Positions 9,594-21,702 of a stretch of 64,000 nucleotides of DNA are shown here, one piece after another (the stretch's first letter is position 1; every line of letters starts with the position of its first letter). Under the pieces are notes generated by a model. That model was not told the DNA's origin and searched no databases. It saw nothing but the letters and a program-made list of their open reading frames with translations. A program made the position numbers and the translations under genes. This DNA is from Lateolabrax maculatus (taxonomy: Eukaryota; Chordata; Actinopteri; Acropomatiformes; Lateolabracidae), in NCBI GenBank assembly GCA_031216445.1, contig CM062200.1, positions 10,605,001-10,669,000 of the forward strand, given 5' to 3'.

Positions 9594-12500
9594 ATGAGTA
9601 TTATCCAAGACAAATTAGGCAATGAGTTTTTGCGTAATGGTGGCATGGACCCCAATTTTGCACCAAGTATGCTTATGTTCAGCCACCTGCCACCTGTCAC
9701 CAGCTTTACACGGCTGGCCTCCCAGTCCGTTATGGGCGAGCTTCCCCAAGAGATGATCCTGAAGAAAGAACGAGACTCGCCCCCAGAACACCAGGGCATC
9801 ACTTCTGTGAATACAGGGGGCTTCCTCCACAGCATGGGCATTAAGCAAGAGCGGCTAAGCGAGCTGGATTACCGTATGCCCCTGTATGGCGGGGCTGGAG
9901 GAGTAGGGGTGAACTGTGTTGGAGGGGGCGCGGGGAAGAGTGGTAATGACATGCCGGACATGTCTTTTGGCAACCACCACCAAAATCACCAGAACATGCT
10001 CCTGCATGACCTCAGCCTCAGCAACGTTCGTTCCCTTGGAGAACCGGTGAGAAGGGGTTGTGGTTCTAAATATTATTGTATATATTGTACTGCTTAAGCA
10101 GGAATTGTCATGTACAGGCTACCATTTTTAGACTTTTGTTTTCTCTTGCACGAGGGATTGCTGCCTCTATTTGCCATTTATAGATGCTGATATATTTACC
10201 TTGTTGTTTATCTTTAGATGCCTGGAAGACCAGTTAAAGAGCCAAAAGAGTCCTCAGGTAGAAGGGGGCGGAGGAACAATGGGGACGGGCAGGGAGGCAA
10301 AGTACGAAGGAAACGCAACGATGCTGCTAAGGTTGATAACTTTCCTCATCTCCTTCACTACACCAGAAACATATGTGTTGTTGGCCAAAAAAATTCTGTG
10401 CATGAAAAGATTTGGTCTTACACCTTCAATCTGCTAATGTGATGTGGAAAATTCAACAGTATTTTATTTGTATTCGCCTTGTAGGCCATGATGTTGGATG
10501 CAGATGGATCCTGCATGTCCCCCAACTCAAAACCACATATCTGTGAGCACTGTAATGCTGCCTTCCGCAGCTCCTACCACTTGCGCAGGCATGTGCTCAT
10601 ACACACAGGTGAGAGACTTTCACTGCTTATCAGTGCTTTACTTTTTCCTTAAACTCAGTATTTCCCCTAGAATTTAACTCAAATTCTCAACTTAAGTTTT
10701 AACAAATTACATCCACTACTCTTTTTTTTTTTTTTTTGTTTTACCAAATACACCATTAGCTCTTTTATGCTAAATGTGCGGTGGCCTCGGCCTGGTTGTC
10801 TGGTTATCCAGCTCTTCTTTCTCCTCAGGAGGGAGGCGGGGGATTCAATTTTCAATGTCTCCCCTGTTGTTTCATTCATTGTTCTTCTCAATTCGGTTCA
10901 GTTTTGTTTTATAAAAGGGGGTTTCTCACGCTTACACTTTACAAAAGACAACAGACAAACAAGCCCAACTGGGGAGACACACACATACTTTGGGGTTTTT
11001 GCAAAATAAATGCTGTGTACTCTCCAATGTCTCTGTTTGATAAGAATACACACCATTTACTTATCAATGTCATACCGTCCACCCCTGGTATACAGCCCCA
11101 GAAGAATTTGTATGCTATGTTGGGGTTGGGGTTTGGGTTTGACACAGGAAACAAAAAAACACAATTTACTGTTATTAACATGGCGCACTCTGAACAAAAT
11201 CAATTTCAGACATTAAATGAACTGCACTCTTCAGTACTCTCTACGTTTACTAATCCCCCCCCCTTCTCCATGAGTGCTTGGGGCCTTATTCAAAACCAGA
11301 CAATCTCTAAAGCCAGGGATGACTCAATCATTACTCACATGTTTTCTGGACATCTTAGTCATTCTCTTTGCTGGGAATTCTTCACATGGCTCTTTGAACT
11401 TGAGCTCATAAATTATTAAAAGGAAAATTACACTTTTTACAGTTTATTTTAAACCATTTCCTTTTGTTTTGTCCTTTACTTCCAAGTGTAACTTTATCTG
11501 ACAGAATGTCTCTGCATCTAGAGTATTGCTATGTTATGAATTTAGACACGGGAAATAATGTTTTCTTGTATAAATATGTTTCTGTAAAAGGCCCTGTGCT
11601 ATTCTAAATACACAATGCAGTACACAGTCTTATTTTGACGTGTTTTCATGCACCAGGTGTTCGATCATCTGCCACAGACTGATCGTCACTGTGACCACGT
11701 AGTAAACATAGTTATGTGACAGGCTAGGCTTTAATTAATGTGGTGAGCGGATGGTTGTACTCTTGATCGCACAGGTGAGAGGCCTTTCCGGTGCAGTCAG
11801 TGTAACATGAGCTTCATTCAGAAGTACCTGCTCCAGCGGCACGAGAAGATCCACAGTGGTGAGTTTCTGCATTTGGATGTGTAGTAGACTGAAGTGTTTT
11901 GGAATGAATGCCTTCACTTGTCACCAGTATCAGTTTATAGAAACATTACTGGTGTGACACAAGCCCTAATACTGTCACCTCTGTCTTTTGCAGGAGAGAA
12001 GCCTTTTAGCTGTGACCAGTGTAACATGCGTTTTATCCAGAAGTACCATATGGAGCGACACAAAAGGACACACAGTGGCGAGAAGCCGTATCGCTGTGAT
12101 ACCTGCCAACAAGTAGGCTACATGTAGTCTGGTTGCTAAATAGTTTACCTCTGTTTTGCTTTTTATTTACTTTTAATGCTTTTTAAATGTTTGTTTACTG
12201 AATAGTGTGTTTAATTAACAGGCATTATCATCATTAGGATGTGGTTAATTCTACATTTCTCTCTTTCTGTCCCTGTCTCAATGGGAGTAGTTGTGTTGGG
12301 AGAAGTCAGGGAATTTAATGTTCTCATGATATTCATGTGGTCATTTAAACTAGCTACATATCTCTGCTGTATATATTTTCTTTAAATAAAATATATATGT
12401 ATATATAAGATAGATAGATAGATAGATAGCACTTTAAAACTACTTCTGTACATATGGTGGAGACTAAACGTATGTTTCTCTCTTTTCTTCATCCGTAATC

Positions 12501-14146
12501 CCTCTGTCCTTTTTTAGTTTTTCTCAAGAACAGACCGGTTACTGAAGCACAAACGGACTTGTGGAGAAGCCATAAAGAAGGGCCTGGACCCAAGCATGCT
12601 GGAGCTCAGTGAAGCGGAGCTAGGCCATGGCAGCTATTCACTCACTCAGGGAAACTCTACCACCTCCGGACGCAAGAGGGCCAAGTCCAAAAACGGTGAA
12701 GGCGGTGAGCGTAAGAGGAAAAAGAATGCTTCAGCATCAGTGGCAGCAGCCTCATCCTCTGGGGGGATGGCCCGTGACCTGGGCATGCAGGACTTCAGCA
12801 TGGAGCACCCCTCAGGCTCTGGCCCCGCCATGCAGGGACGTACTCCCAAATTGGTCTTTAAAAAAGCTGGTCGCAAGGGCCTGGACAAGGGCCTTCTCTC
12901 TCTGGAAGACAGTGTTGACGGACAAAAACGGTTAGACCAGAAGCCTGGTTCCATGGATCATGTGGAGGGTTCTGGCCTTGATAATATGGGCCTACTCCAT
13001 GGAGCTGGGGGCAACAAGCAGGGGCCCACCACCAGCAGCAACTACGATGATGCAATGCAGTTTGTGAAAAAGCGGCGCTACCTCCATGCAGTTAACAATG
13101 ACTATGGAGCTGGCTCACTGCACATGGCACCCCAGGGCAGTAGTGTAATCCAGGGCTCCCTGGGACCCGAGCCCACGCTGGCCATGCTGGACTCCTCGCC
13201 TTTGGAACTCAAGCACGACAAGTCGGGCATTCCAGATGAGGTACTGCAAAGCCTACTAGACCATTATAGCCATAAGCCAGATGGGACACACCACCATGAC
13301 GTGACTTTCGACCTGTCAGACCACCCGCACCACGTAGACCTCCAGCCGGCAGCCCCTGTTACCCCTGAGCTGGATGATGACTCGCCCAACGGGGGTGACA
13401 AGACAGCTGTGATGAGCGAGTACTCAAAGTTCCTCCTGCAGGCCTTGGAGCGCACCAGCCATAGTGGACCCTTCCCCAGCCTTGGCCAAACGGGGCCTTT
13501 CCCGCTCCTGTCCAGCAGCTCCAGTCCCACGGGGCCCCTGTTCTCCGACAAACACGTGTACGCCACATCCCCGCTGGATTGTGGCTACCCGCCTGCTGTG
13601 TCCTCCCCACTGCCCATCGTCGCCCCTTCATCGACTTCCTCCTCGTCCTCCTCCAAGTCCCACTATGGCATGCTCGTCGGCTCCCCCTCCCAGGCAGGCT
13701 ACCACCTCAGCTTGGACTCGACTACCCACCAGCAGCTGACTCCATCTCAGGAGCTGACTGAGCAGTTGGAGAAGCAGCACTCCCCCGGCACCTTCAACCT
13801 ACCTCCCCAGGACCTGACTGCCCCGGCAGAGGGCCCTAAGGGGCAGCAGCCCAAGCCTGGAGGCAGCGCTGCACCCACCAACGGCTCCAGCTACCCAGCT
13901 ATGTCCCCACTGCACCCCCCTAAAGAAACCACGTATCAGATTGAAAACTTCGCCCAGGCCTTTGGCTCCCAGTTCAAGTCAGGACGGCGGACCCCTCTGG
14001 GCTATGGCAGTGATCCCGGGGCAGAGGTCGACCACCGAATACGGACTCCAGTGTCAGAATTCTCAGGGTATACCAGTTTGTTAGCTGACGTCAGTGAGCC
14101 AGTGAGTACAGGATCAAAAACCCCGACAAGCCAAAGTTTCAGATAA
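9594..14146 (+). CDS. znf281: Zinc finger protein 281, complete spliced coding region
   Basis: Six coding exons join in frame to about 840 residues: 9594-10046, 10218-10331, 10485-10608, 11775-11858, 11994-12112 and 12518-14146 (stop TAA). The N-terminus has the ZNF281 block MFSHLPPVTSFTR. Residues about 207-313 are four Kruppel-type fingers; the first three are C2H2 (HICEHC, FRCSQC, FSCDQC) and the fourth is C2HC (YRCDTCQQ then FSRTDRLLKHKRTC), as in human. The tail carries family blocks NYDDAMQFVKKRRYL, DKSGIPDEVLQSLLDHYS, TYQIENFAQAFGSQFKSG and the ending KTPTSQSFR. These separate it from the paralog ZNF148. In mammals ZNF281 binds GC-rich sites and regulates pluripotency and EMT genes; the same nuclear role is inferred. 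Exon 3 is a symmetric 38-codon exon with a basic stretch and a weak donor. Length is near the human 895, the difference being mainly shorter glycine tracts. Confidence 0.95.
10609..11774 (+). other. znf281 intron between fingers 1 and 2, with an unexplained open frame
   Basis: This 1.2-kb intron has a 639-nt plus-strand open frame at 10781-11419 that resembles no protein I know. A TATAAAAGGGG word (10909-10919) and a downstream AATAAA (11006-11011) lie within it. A G/T-rich run (about 11118-11145) looks like degenerate telomere-type repeats. The combination could be a decayed mobile element, but no terminal repeats or target-site duplication could be fixed by eye. It is not annotated as a gene because it lies inside a well-supported intron. 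Confidence 0.4.
12409..12429. repeat. (GATA)n microsatellite
   Basis: Five GATA units lie in the last znf281 intron, adjoining a TA-rich tract at about 12390-12407. It is a simple tandem repeat with no further support for function. Confidence 0.9.
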
Positions 14147-16740
14147 AGGTCAAACGAGGTGAATCCAGTAGGGGGCTGTTCTGTTGCTGTCCATACAGTC
14201 CCTGTACCCATCCTAATTTTGTTCTTGTAGCAAAGTTTTGTTTTTTAAACACTGCCATTAAATGTTAATACAAAAATGACCAGGGAGGGTCTTCCATGGC
14301 CTCAAATGCAATTTTTTTAAATATTCTCATTTTTATTATGTATTTAGTCGCTCAATTTTTGTTTAAGAGTAGTGATTTTGATATGAACGTACCGTAGATT
14401 TAAATGTAATTTAAAACATTTAGAGGGTAGCTATGAACTTGCTTGATGATTTTTTTTTTTTTTTTCTTTCTGAACTCTTGTGTTTTACCAATCATACCAT
14501 TGTAAAGTAATAATGAATAATGTTGATAAATTCAATAATAACATTTGTGGCAGGGAAAGGCCCAGAATTCAAATGGCAAAAAAGTATATATTGTCTGTTA
14601 CAAGAAACGTATTAACTCAGGAAAATAGGCAAAATTGTGTAATAAGACTTTGTATTATGAGATGCAATTAGCACAGTTTTTACAGGTGTACTTTGAGACT
14701 ACAAAGCTTTGATTTTGTTTTTGTGATTTTTTTTGTTTGTGTTTTTTTTTTTCATTTTTTTTTTTTCTTTACTCGTCAGAACAACAAATTACAATACATG
14801 ATCATGTTTGGTTTCTACTGCGTGTAGCTTTGTTGAGATTATGGTACTGTTGTGTCAATGTGAAGACATCCACATTTCTTTTGAGAGCCACACGTGTACA
14901 CGAGGTAGTATAAATTGTAGTGGAGTTCAGCCCCTGGTGCGCACGCAACGCGATCTGAAGTGGAGAGGATGTTAACTGACTGTTGTTTTGTCAGCAATTG
15001 TGTCAGTTGATGCAGCCTGTCTAACCATGCACTCCTCTGGTTGCGTCCACCAGTGGCCAGTAGAACAGCAGCTTTGATAAAATTTCGACTCATTGCTGTT
15101 AGGGCTGTCTCAGAATGCAATGAACACCAATTTCTGATCTATTCATCATGCTGTTGCTGGGGGAAAAAAAAAATGTCACCACTTTTCTACTCCACTCCTT
15201 GCTGTTCATTTTGGTGTCAGTGGAATCAAACAAGCACTTTTTTAAACAAATCATCATTGGAAACAACAACAACAAAAACCCATTCAATTTGCATTTGTGA
15301 TACGTGATAATTATGCTAATGGTTATTAATATTATTTTAAGAGGAGAAAACTGTGAACAGGGGTTGGGAGGGAGGGAAGGGAGGGCTGGATTATTGTTTA
15401 ATGGGATTTGATAGGGGTTGACTCGGCATGATCATGGGCATCTAAATGTATTTTTTTGCTTTTTCTCATGGGTAGGAGAAAGGGGGCGGGGGGATTTTGT
15501 TTTCTTACGGTTTGTCGGGTGATGTAAAAAGATGATTTGCCATAAGTTTGTTATACAATATTTTGAGAGTACCTCTTTGTATTTAAGTGTTTTGAGAGAC
15601 GGGCTGACATGCTGGAACCCTTCATTAAACCCCTGGGTATGTTGGCACATGCCCAAACCCTTTTATTTATTCTCCACTAGCCACAACAGAACTCAGTAGT
15701 AGATATTTTTGGCAAGTAATCATGGGACCTACCCCCCCATCCCCACCCTTCCCGCTACCTTTTTAATGATTTTTTTTAATCCCCACTGTTATTAGTAATT
15801 GCAAGAAACTGCTTCAATAATACAGTTAAGAAACACAAAATCTAAGTTATACCCACATCCTTTCCCCAAAATGCAGCCCTGCACTCACAAGAATAAACAA
15901 TGGCCTTCTTTGTCTTCCATGGCTAAAGCCATTCTATCCCGGCAGCCAGGGTTGATATTTAATTTAGCTGATTTCCTGTGAGCCGAACCCCCCCCCCCTT
16001 TCCTTTTCCTATGTCTGAGCTCCACAGCCAAGAGACTTTGAAGCTGCTCAGATCACAGGGAACAAAGACTGACTGACCAGCCACCTCACTCCATACACAC
16101 ACTATGCTTTTAAAGGAGAGAAAAAGAGTGGGTGAGAGATGGAGGAGAAAAAAAGACAATAAGATTGACCTAAATATACCTCATATCACTAAAGCGTAAG
16201 CAGGGACACGCGTTTCATGTATGTAGTGGAAATATTTGTAGTATAGGTTCGACATATTGTATAATCATTTAACACTGCTTGTGTTTACAACTATAGAGCA
16301 AGTGACTCGTCAAATGCAAATGTATTTTTTTCGTTTCTTTTTTTTTCCTGTAAAAAAACATCCACGCCAAGCAGTGTTGCATTCTAGATGCCTCATAGTA
16401 CATTCATTTTTCTCATGGTATATCCCTTATTTTTGTTACTTGCCATATTGTGTTTTGATATGATCTCTAGAAGGATATTGTTTACAAAAATGTACAAAAA
16501 CACTAAAAATGTGTGTTCTCAATTTTTTTTGAGTATTTCTCCAGTATGCATGATAAAGACATTTTTGTATGGCTTTTTTTCTGACTGTCACCTCAATACC
16601 AAATTTTGTAGCAGAAGCCTCCCCATTCCTTTGTCTTATTTGTTCTAGACCCCCTGTGATATGATTTCCCAGGCTGTACCTGTTATTGAGATGATGAACG
16701 GATTAGAGAAGCCAATAAAAACTTTTTGTTACAAAAAAGG
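14147..16740 (+). other. znf281: znf281 3' UTR
   Basis: From the stop codon to the polyadenylation signal is about 2.6 kb of T-rich, gene-free sequence with many T runs (for example 14451-14465 and 14744-14766) typical of long regulated 3' UTRs. All open frames are short. An earlier AATAAA (15892-15897) could give a shorter isoform. The extent is inferred from the signal at 16714, because no transcript is available. Confidence 0.65.
16714..16719 (+). terminator. znf281: Canonical AATAAA polyadenylation signal for znf281
   Basis: GCCAATAAAAACTTTTTGTT contains a consensus hexamer followed by a T-rich stretch, the usual arrangement of cleavage signals. It is the last good signal before the repeat-rich intergenic region begins. 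Confidence 0.6.
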
Positions 16741-17179
16741 ACATGGTGTAGGATTATTTTGTCTTTCAAAAGCACTGAAAATCACAGTTCCCCTGTACTT
16801 AAATAGGTACTGTATATTGTCAATTTACTTAAACATATATATATATATTAACGATTTATTTTATAGCAGTATCTAAGATGGCAGCAGCACAGAGAATATA
16901 AACAGAATGCAGACTGTAAAATATGGAGGGAATAAGGGATTACAGAACACATAGAAGTAAAATTCATGCAGTAATTTGTTTTCTTTGTTTTTGCATTACT
17001 CCCAAACACATTTATAATTTCATTGATGAACAGTTTAAAGTTTAGCATGCATGAGACAACACAGGGTCAACATGAAAGGTCACATGCCCTTTTTTTCTCA
17101 TGAAGAGATACCTGGCTTTCACAGTACAGAGACGCTGCAAACATATGATCTTATAGAATATGATGTATGGCTGTATATT

Positions 17180-17440
17180 AAATATATATATAAATATATA
17201 AAGTAGTTCAAATTAGCTTAACCATAAACAACTAGAGCAGTAAAATGTAACATACACATTAATGCAGCAGTAATATTAATCCTTTATGTTTGATACTTTA
17301 TGTAAATATTTCTGATAGTACTTCTGCTTAAGTAAGATTTTGAAAGTAAGACTTTTACTTGTAATGGAGTATTTTCACAGTGTGGTATTAGTACTTTTAC
17401 TGTACTTAAGTAAAGGATCTGAATACTTCTTCCACCACTG
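17180..17440. mobile_element. MITE-like element, truncated copy (CAGTGGTGGAAGAAGTA terminus)
   Basis: The right end reads GAATACTTCTTCCACCACTG, the reverse complement of the terminus CAGTGGTGGAAGAAGTATTC that I recognise from many teleost genomes. Inside are the typical ACTTAAGTAAAGGATCTG, GACTTTTACTTGTAATGGAG and TATAAAGTAGTT blocks. The left half of the element is missing, so only one terminus is present. The terminus resembles hAT-type ends, but superfamily placement is inference. Confidence 0.65.
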
Positions 17441-18451
17441 GTTCCTGTGAGGCTTACTGTTGTTGCACATGACCCTGTGTGGAAGCATCAGCATCTTTAC
17501 AAATCCCACAGGTCACTGGTGTGTTTGACCAGTGGGGGGAGAAGTAGGGTTATTTAAATACTCTTAAATACTCTCTTCATCCAGTTGAAGCTCATATTCC
17601 AACAGAGATGTAAGACCCTTGATAACACTGACTTTTACCAGTTTTACAGTGTATGCACTTTGCTCCTTCTGTGAGTGAATCCTGTTTACAGCATGCCATG
17701 TGATCCTGTCACGGATAATATGTTTTTAAGGCAATAGTGAATCATCTTATCATTTAGACATGAGGCCCTGCCGCCAGAAGATGGAGCTGTTACATTGACA
17801 TTATAATACCAGTTGCTTGAAATGTTTTGCATGTTGTACAGGTGACATTCTTAATAGGTGCTGGGCTGTCAAAGTTGTATGAACAAGATTTATACTGACT
17901 TCACACTGTTGATATTGACAGCTGTGTGTTTCCTAGACACCAAAGAGATGCACTGTTCTCATGGCCATTGGCTCTTTGTCTTTTATATGGGATGGATCAG
18001 CAGCTTCAACCCCTTTTTCACATTTCATTAGGCTCAGATGAGTGTTTTAGTGTCCTGACCGTAACCGTAGTTTATTTGCCAAACCATAATATTCCCCTAA
18101 CCTAAACCATATACAGCAATTGCCATGCACAGATATTACAGAAAGGGAGAATTTAAAAAACTTTGACATTTGATGAAAAAAACCCCATCAGAACACAGAT
18201 GAGGAGACATTTTATGTAAACAACAAAATGGGGATTTAAATGTGGGCGACAAATGAAGGAAAACACCTGAATAAATGAGTGGAGAAAAATAACAAATGCA
18301 GACGCTTCGTTACAGAGCTTGAGGGTCCACTGAATGGTTTGATGAAAATGATGTGAAACATAAATGACCAGTTCTCACCTCATCTGAACACCTCTGGGAG
18401 GGACAGACGTGTTAGGCAGCTCACCCCTCAGTTCATCCCTCCAGACTTCCA

Positions 18452-18497
18452 GAGACTTGCAGATTCAGTGCCAGGGAGCACTGAATCTGCAAGTCTC
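18452..18497. repeat. Perfect 20-bp inverted repeat with 6-nt loop
   Basis: Arms 18452-18471 and 18478-18497 are exact reverse complements (GAGACTTGCAGATT... pairing with ...AATCTGCAAGTCTC), separated by CAGGGA. The pairing stops sharply at both outer ends. The structure could extrude as a cruciform or fold as an RNA hairpin; no gene is known here. Confidence 0.9.
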
Positions 18498-18656
18498 ATA
18501 AGGAGGCTCATGGTGGGCCATCACCAACTAAGACACTTCATGTTAAATACTAATCATCACAAGTGAACAAAAAGCCATTATGAGGAATGAATTCCCCGAA
18601 CATTTTTTTTCAATCTGCCAATAAACACTGTGGAAAGTGGAAAAATACATTTAATC

Positions 18657-19176
18657 AGCGGTGGAAAGAACATTTACTCAAATACTGTGCTTGAATTAAA
18701 TCTTTAGGTACTTTAGTATTGAGTATTTCCATTTTCTGTTATTATATTTTTTCTGCACTACATTTGAGAGGCAACTATTCTACTTTTTACTCCACAAAAT
18801 TTAATTGAAGACTTTAGATCCTTTGCATGTTCAGATTAATAATACAAAATATAATCAACAAATAAATGATGTAATATTATAGATTCAGATAAAACTTTAT
18901 TGATTGCGAGTGGTTACATTTATAAGCCACCCGGTAGACAAAGTATATAAAGTAGTTGATATCAGTTCCACCTTTACCAGCTCGAAGATTAAAATGTTGA
19001 ACACATTAATTATAATCCAATAATATAATATACATTATTCTGAAATGGGCGACTCTGCATAATGACTACTTTTACTTTGTTACTTTAAGTATATTTTGAT
19101 GCTCATACTGTTTTTACATTTACTTAGGTAAAAACTTGAATGCATGACTTTTACTTTTATTTACTTCTTCCACCTC
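18657..19176. mobile_element. MITE-like element, near full-length copy
   Basis: The left terminus is CAGCGGTGGAAAGAAC and the right terminus is CTTACT-type sequence ending TTCTTCCACCTCTG, which are imperfect inverted repeats of each other. Length is about 520 bp. It shares the internal blocks TATAAAGTAGTTG, CCAATAATATAATATA and TCTGAAATGGGCGACTCTGC with the family whose truncated copy lies at 17180-17440. There is no transposase, so it is non-autonomous. No clear target-site duplication was found; it is an old, diverged copy. Confidence 0.65.
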
Positions 19177-21702
19177 TGCATGAACCAGCATAATTGGTTC
19201 GAAAAAATATTCCTTCTGCCCCGTTTGCTTTGTGTAGACTCTTCTTGAAAAAGCCTTGAGTTTAGATTCTTCACGCTTATTAGCTCCCCCCCCCCACCAC
19301 CTCCCTTTCATGAACATCATGTTCTAACTTTAATCACAATCGTCATTGCCAGGAACAGCAGGTTGGGTGGGGTTATGGATGGCCATAACTGTAAGTGACT
19401 TTGGACTTACTGTTAGCAGGACGACACCTCTGTTGACACTCCTCACGGCAACATGTTCATAAAACCTGCTGGTGAAAAATGAAGCTGGGGATGAAGCATT
19501 TACCTGCTCCGAAACACCTGATGTAAAAAATGTCATAATAAATTGTGTAGAATTGTGAATAATCTAATATAATCCATAAAGGCCAACGTTTTAACAATTT
19601 CAATTATGTATTAACACAATTCAAACAGAAAATATATAAATATTAATATCGTCGTTTTTAATTAATGTGCAATTAAACAGATATGTTTCCATTTATCTGT
19701 TTAACCCCTTTGTTATTTTGACCTTAGTTGACCAACATACATGGAAACCAGTGCTTGAACTACTAACTAGTTTTTAATCTTCAGGCCATTTCAGTCATTT
19801 TTCCACTGACGTCCACGATTACACTGAAGTGGCATTAGAGTTTCATCATGTCAATTCAGATAAGCAACTGGGATCAAAGTCACTTCTTGGAGATAGTATC
19901 ATTTTATGGGTGGTAATGGGATGATAGCTCGGTTCTCGTTCAACTGTAAGGTAATTTAAAAACATGGCTTCAGATTTACATTCCTTAGTTTAATCACACT
20001 TTGATATTTCAAAAGTTCCAACTTTCATGTTAAAGTGTTGTCAACCTCTTATGTTTTTAACTGTTTACAACAAGATTGTATTAACTCACATCTTATGACG
20101 TCCTTGACTCAAAGGCCACATTGTCCTTTGTCCCACCCAGTTTTATTGGCCACCTAGTTTTCGATAATACCGCTTTAAGTGGGCTGAATCATTCAATCGA
20201 TTCAATCAGTCAACATTTTTAGACTTTGGTTAGCAATTACATTGGGCTTCATGGACACAGCTTCTTCTGTGGTGTTGTGTCATGTTTTAACTGGGCCTGT
20301 GAAGAAATCATGTTTGTAGAAGTTGTCTGAGGGTTAAATGGCGACTGGTGGAACTGCCATAAATTCATAAAATGACTGGCAAGGAATGTAATCTTTGACC
20401 CCTACAAGTAACTTATGAAGTCTGAGGCTGAGATGTAGGCCTACATAAGAAATTGTGCTATTTTTTCTGGAGAGGAGCTGAACATTGTCATTAATGACGA
20501 CCAACAGTCTTACATGAGTATTAAAGCAAGTAAACATATATTGTTTGTCATTATCCTGTTGTGGTATTTTTGTTTTTCTTCTTGTCATAGAAGTCCTCAA
20601 ATTAGGTTTTACATGTTTATAGCTATGGAGATGAATTCATCCAGGAAATACGTAGGTGACATCACTTGGTGCCAGTGTGATGGGTTTGATATTGCACAAT
20701 AATAATAACCTATGTCGGTAAACTCATTCCTCTGCTTTAAAGCTTCCTCTTTATTTAAAGAACTGGAAAATTTAAACATAGTTGACGTTTGGTCTTGATG
20801 TGGTTTGACCCAAGCCGAACATGAGCTACCTATTTATTTATTCTTATCATTAATGCCACACTGGCAGAGATCATTGCTTCCTTGCTTCCCCATTGCTCAG
20901 CTGTGGTTTTAGACCCACTGTGCTTTCTTTCTTTCAGTTCTACTTTAGGACTCCATCACTGTCTTTAAGAAGTTTGATGTTATAACATTTTGAGTAAACA
21001 TGTTCATATAAATATTTGGTTGTCGTCTCGAGAACATGTGGTTTTTGAGTATGAATTTTGAGTAATAAGGTGGGAGGGATGTGAATAGATTCAGTATATA
21101 GCTATGAAATATTGTGTTAATACATTTGGTCCAACCGTGGCTACAGTAGGAGTAATGAGAATTAGAATAAACCAGAACTCTGAACAATATGAATTAAATA
21201 CTATTTTAAATGTACTATATGTATTAATCTGTGTGACGAACATATTTATTGATTAATTATATCAATGTATTTCAATTGTAGGTTTTTGAATGCAAGTTTT
21301 CAAATGATCTAATGTGCCATATGGGAAGTGTGATGTTGGATGAATGTGATCTGACCTCTGCTTTAGTTCATTTTTCACAACGAGTCTAATGTTACCTTTA
21401 ATAAATGATTACAATGATTACATGACACACTTTCTGGACATTAACAAAAACAAACAAACTGACAGAGTTATGTCATGGAAGATTGATAAACAGAAAAATA
21501 GCATGGAGACTTCTTTTCTGGGCAGGAAATGTACTTTAGCACACAGTGCCGCCCTCTGAGGAGTGGCTAATGATTAAAACTGCCAGTGGAAGACACCTGA
21601 GTCCTCATTGTCTAAGGATTTAGGGCACCAAAGGCTCATCCACTCGTAGCCCTTGCTGGCTTTCTTTCTTGTGGGGAAACTTTGTCCTTTTCTTCTTTTA
21701 CA

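Larger units (their letters stand above)
16741..21702. other. Intergenic region between znf281 and the mucin gene
   Basis: There is no supported gene in these 5 kb; the longest open frames are under 100 codons and unlike proteins I know. The region holds two copies of one inverted-repeat element (17180-17440 and 18657-19176) and a perfect hairpin (18452-18497). The rest is AT-rich unique-looking DNA that probably includes the mucin promoter at its right end; no TATA box was placed with confidence. Confidence 0.6.
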
